Shown here one piece after another: positions 60,744 through 63,524 of a stretch of DNA of 63,524 nucleotides. The DNA comes from Planctomycetaceae bacterium. Lineage in GTDB: Bacteria > Planctomycetota > Planctomycetia > Planctomycetales > Planctomycetaceae. The notes beneath the pieces were generated by a model that did no database searches, was not told the DNA's origin, and worked only from the letters and a program-made list of their open reading frames with translations. A program made the translations under genes and the position numbers. Numbering within the stretch: position 1 is the first letter of the stretch; each line of letters begins with the position of its first letter. The stretch is taken from positions 1 through 63,524 of the forward strand of contig JADZEF010000263.1 in NCBI GenBank assembly GCA_020850695.1, read 5' to 3'.

Positions 60744-60935
60744 GCTTCGTGAAGAGCGACTCGGCACGGAATCCAGCTCGCGGTGCCCGACGGTTGATAC
60801 GGGAATCAGCGTTCGCACTGTTCTTCGATGCATTCCGCGGCGTATTCTATCCCGAAATCTGCGTGCGGTTCGCCTTTTCGCCGACCTGGCACCGAGGCCT
60901 CGAAGCGATTCGCCCTTCTTCCGTTGAGCTCCCTC

Positions 60936-61316
60936 ATGCCGTCCCCCGAAAAGAGCTCGTCACCCCGGAAGAAATCGAGCATTCTCCGGGGGCACCTGCC
61001 GTTCGAGCATGAGACGGCGCTGTTCCTGTTGGTCAGCGTCTTTGACGTCCTGATGACGTATTTCATGCTCCGCAGCGGGCGGTTCTATGAGGCAAACCCC
61101 GTCGCCCGGTTCTTCATCAATCACTGGGGGCCACGGGGGATGGTGTATTTCAAGTTCGCGGTCGTCGCCTTCGTCTGCATCCTGACGCAGATCATCGCGA
61201 CGCGTAAACCCATTCTGGCCGAGCGGGTTCTGCAGTTCGCGACGGTCATCGTCTCGTGCGTCGTCGTTTACAGTCTGATCCTGTTCGTGCGGCACACGGG
61301 CGGTGCCGAGTTGTGA
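60936..61316 (+). CDS. DUF5658-like small membrane protein (126 aa)
   Basis: ATG at 60936 is preceded by GAGCTCCCTC. Hydrophobic segments cover about 32-47, 70-88 and 99-117. 'VFDVLMTYFMLRSGRFYEAN' then 'PVARFFINHWGPRGMVYFKF' is the DUF5658 pattern (Asp-x3-Thr, Glu-x-Asn-Pro, then a Lys in a later helix). The family is an uncharacterised multi-span membrane protein. The longer frame from 60828 would overlap the divergent WD40 gene's promoter region. It is followed by ettA after 180 bases. Confidence 0.75.
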   Translation: MPSPEKSSSPRKKSSILRGHLPFEHETALFLLVSVFDVLMTYFMLRSGRFYEANPVARFFINHWGPRGMVYFKFAVVAFVCILTQIIATRKPILAERVLQFATVIVSCVVVYSLILFVRHTGGAEL

Positions 61317-61496
61317 ATCGCATGTCCGTTCGCTGATCAATCACGCGAGAAGGCGAGGAACGCTTGTCTTCGCCGCGCGAATTGCGAAAATTCATCCAGA
61401 CCCGCCTGCCGCTCCGCGCGTCCCATCCCACCCCCCTGTCGATTTTTGCCAGGCCGTTCCGCCCCGGCTTCTCCCCTCTCTGGTTCCCTCTGCTCC

Positions 61497-63170
61497 ATGT
61501 CGACTCATTACATCATGACCATCGAGGGCCTCACGCGGCTCTACGATGAAAAAGAAGTTCTGCAGGACATCTGGCTCTCGTTCTACCCTGGAGCCAAGAT
61601 CGGCGTCCTCGGCAACAACGGCTCCGGAAAGAGCACGCTGCTGCGGATCATGGCGGGAGAAGACAAGGACTTCCTGGGGTCGGTGCGGCCCGCCAAGAAC
61701 ATCAAGATCGGCTACTTCCCGCAGGAACCGCGGCTTAACCCCGAGCAGACGGTCGAAGAGTGCGTGCAGGAAGCAGTCGCCGAGTCGCGGGCGATTCTGG
61801 ACCGCTACAACGACGTCAACATGAGGCTCGGCGAAGACCTCTCGCCCGAGGAGATGGAAGAGACGCTCGAAGAGCAGTCGAAGCTGCAGGACAAGATCGA
61901 CCACGCGAACCTCTGGGAGCTCGACCGGACGGTCGAAATCGCGATGGACGCGATGCGGCTCCCCCCGGGCGATGCGAAGATCGAGAAGCTCTCCGGCGGC
62001 GAAAAGCGCCGCGTCGCCCTCTGCCGGCTGCTGCTCCAGAATCCCGACCTGCTGCTGCTCGACGAACCGACGAACCACCTCGACGCCGAGTCGGTGTCGT
62101 GGCTCGAAAAGTTTCTCGATGGCTTCGCGGGGACCGTCGTCGCGGTGACGCACGATCGCTACTTCCTCGACAACGTCGCGGGCTGGATCCTCGAGATGGA
62201 CCGCGGCCGCGGCATTCCGTTCGAGGGAAACTACACGTCCTGGCTCGAGCAGAAGCAGGCCCGGATGGCGGTCGAGGAAAAGAAGGAATCGAAACGGCAG
62301 AAGACCCTCAAGCGCGAGCTGGAATGGGTCCGGATGTCGCCCAAGGCGCGGGCCACGAAGAACAAGGCCCGTCTCGAACGCTACGAACAGCTGGCCCACC
62401 AGGAATACGACGCCCGCGAGGACGCCGCCGACATTCAGATCGCCACCGGGCCCGAGCTTGGCCAGTTGGTGGTGCGGGCCGAGAAGCTGACCAAGGCCTT
62501 TGGCGACCGAGTCATATTCGAGAACCTCAGCTTCGACCTGCCGCGCGGCGGCATCGTCGGCGTGATCGGCCCCAACGGAGCCGGCAAGACGACGCTGTTC
62601 CGCATGATCATGGGAATCGAGCAGCCGACCAGCGGAACGATGCGCGTCGGCGAGACCGTGAAGCTGAGCTACGTCGATCAGAGCCGCGACGCGCTCGACC
62701 CGTCCAAGTCGATCTTTGAAGAGATCTCGGGCGGGCACGACCAGCTCGATATCGGCCACACCCGCATCCACGCGCGGGCCTACGTCGGCCGGTTCAACTT
62801 CAAGGGAACCGACCAGCAGAAGATGGTCGGTCAGCTTTCCGGTGGTGAACGCAACCGCGTCCACCTCGCCAAACTGTTGCGGTCGGGCGGCAACCTGCTG
62901 CTGCTCGACGAACCGACGAACGACCTCGACGTCGACACGTTGCGGGCGCTCGAAGAAGGGCTCCAAAACTTCGGCGGCTGTGCGATGGTCACCAGCCACG
63001 ACCGCTGGTTCCTCGACAAGATTGCCACGCACATCCTGGCGTTCGAAGGGGACAGCACCGCGGTGTGGTTCGAAGGGAACTACAAGATGTACGAGATGCA
63101 GCGTCGCGAGCGGCTCGGAGCCGACGCCGACCGCCCGCACCGCGTGGCGTACAAGCCACTCAAGCGGTAG
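61497..63170 (+). CDS. ettA: energy-dependent translational throttle protein EttA (ABC-F ATPase)
   Basis: The product is 557 aa from ATG at 61497; a start 17 codons earlier has no support. There are two ABC domains with Walker A '[15 protein letters not shown]' and '[15 protein letters not shown]', signature '[16 protein letters not shown]' and '[16 protein letters not shown]', and Walker B '[16 protein letters not shown]' and '[16 protein letters not shown]'. The linker between them and the 'arm' insertion ('[20 protein letters not shown]' in domain 1) match EttA, which binds the ribosomal E site and gates elongation. The second Walker B has Asn-Asp rather than Asn-His, normal for EttA. The leader is CU-rich (CCTCTGCTCC). 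Confidence 0.95.
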   Translation: MSTHYIMTIEGLTRLYDEKEVLQDIWLSFYPGAKIGVLGNNGSGKSTLLRIMAGEDKDFLGSVRPAKNIKIGYFPQEPRLNPEQTVEECVQEAVAESRAILDRYNDVNMRLGEDLSPEEMEETLEEQSKLQDKIDHANLWELDRTVEIAMDAMRLPPGDAKIEKLSGGEKRRVALCRLLLQNPDLLLLDEPTNHLDAESVSWLEKFLDGFAGTVVAVTHDRYFLDNVAGWILEMDRGRGIPFEGNYTSWLEQKQARMAVEEKKESKRQKTLKRELEWVRMSPKARATKNKARLERYEQLAHQEYDAREDAADIQIATGPELGQLVVRAEKLTKAFGDRVIFENLSFDLPRGGIVGVIGPNGAGKTTLFRMIMGIEQPTSGTMRVGETVKLSYVDQSRDALDPSKSIFEEISGGHDQLDIGHTRIHARAYVGRFNFKGTDQQKMVGQLSGGERNRVHLAKLLRSGGNLLLLDEPTNDLDVDTLRALEEGLQNFGGCAMVTSHDRWFLDKIATHILAFEGDSTAVWFEGNYKMYEMQRRERLGADADRPHRVAYKPLKR

Positions 63171-63354
63171 TCGCCAAAGCGGTCGAGTTGGCTGTCAGCC
63201 TTAAGTGTGACACGAGACTCCGTCTCGTGAAACGGCGTCGCGGAACGAAGATCCATCCCATGCGAATCGATTCACATGGGATGCGTTTACGGACCACTCC
63301 ACGCGAATTCACGACATGGAATGTCGTGCCACAATTGGCCACGAGACGCTCGCC
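63171..63354. repeat. gap with three hairpins including a repeat of the 39083 unit
   Basis: CACGAGAC-TCC-GTCTCGTG at 63211-63229 is identical to 39083-39101. ATCCCATG and CATGGGAT around 63255-63281 form a second hairpin. CACGACAT-GGA-ATGTCGTG at 63310-63328 is a third, with the opposite GGA loop. So one TCC unit and one GGA unit flank the gap. Confidence 0.8.
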
Positions 63355-63524
63355 GTGAAATTCATGCTGCTCATCTACAGCCACGAGAACGACTGGACCG
63401 ACGCCGAGCGCGACGCCTGCTTCGCCGAATCGATCGAGCTGACGAAAGAGCTGCACGCAAGCGGGCAGTACCTGGGGGCCTCGCCGCTTCAGCCCATCCG
63501 CACCGCGACCAGCGTGCGGGTACG
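63355..63524 (+). CDS. YCII-related domain protein, N-terminal part only (cut by window edge)
   Basis: Translation from GTG at 63355 gives 'MKFMLLIYSHENDW', then 'DACFAESIELTKELHASGQY' and 'LGASPLQPIRTATSVRV', which is the start of a YCII/DGPF-type small protein (PF03795). Such proteins are about 110-150 aa with a ferredoxin-like fold, and in many genomes sit beside ECF sigma factors, though no function is firm. The last two-thirds are outside the window. Confidence 0.8.
   Translation, partial: MKFMLLIYSHENDWTDAERDACFAESIELTKELHASGQYLGASPLQPIRTATSVRV

Overview
The window looks like a piece of chromosome from a member of the Planctomycetota, probably order Planctomycetales; the genus cannot be told from sequence alone. 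The evidence is high GC content, a DUF1501 protein, a DUF1573 protein, many Tat-type signal peptides, WD40/HEAT proteins, a caspase-FGE fusion, an H4MPT-linked C1 protein and a sigma-70 factor with an extra N-terminal helix-turn-helix. I saw no rRNA, tRNA, CRISPR array, phage, insertion sequence or obvious defence island. Most genes are housekeeping or lineage-typical accessory genes.

Layout. 1-2.7 kb: truncated O-methyltransferase, small basic protein, exported amidohydrolase, subtilase-like protein. 3.0-9.2 kb (minus strand): glycerate kinase, the dnaX-ybaB-recR replication/repair operon, then rpoN. 9.4-11.2 kb: FHA-GAF-cyclase signalling protein. 11.2-17.1 kb (minus): mreB-mreC-mreD-comEC, with unrelated inverted repeats between the mre genes. 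17.4-26.2 kb (minus): large exported unknown protein, DUF1501, PhoD, H4MPT-linked C1 protein, purB. 26.4-32.8 kb: tal, folP, small NuoK-like membrane protein, AraD1-type hydrolase, YqgE, PlsC, DUF2784 protein and a duplicated fragment of the plsC 3' end. 32.8-39 kb: caspase-FGE protein, then a two-gene unit made of a lipocalin-like protein and a three-domain membrane fusion (ICMT-like + PAP2 + Lgt-like), then a type III glutamine synthetase. 39-47 kb: AI-2E-type permease, HEAT protein, DMFase-like protein and an esterase gene split by an in-frame amber codon. 47-54.9 kb: DUF4912, a possible nuclease-like protein, DUF2237, the sigma factor, and a response-regulator/glutamate-dehydrogenase fusion. 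55-63.5 kb: tgt, DUF1573, a TIM-barrel protein, WD40 protein, DUF5658-like protein, EttA and a truncated YCII protein.

Between genes the window carries many inverted-repeat elements. The families differ in sequence but often share one design: short perfect hairpins with a TCC or GGA loop, arranged as facing pairs. Several begin inside or right after the stop codon of the preceding gene, and one pair of copies shows a compensating base change. These, the two fusion proteins (REC-GDH and ICMT-PAP2-Lgt) and a probable slippage site in dnaX are the most unusual things in the window. All function calls come from reading the sequence by eye; no database search was run.
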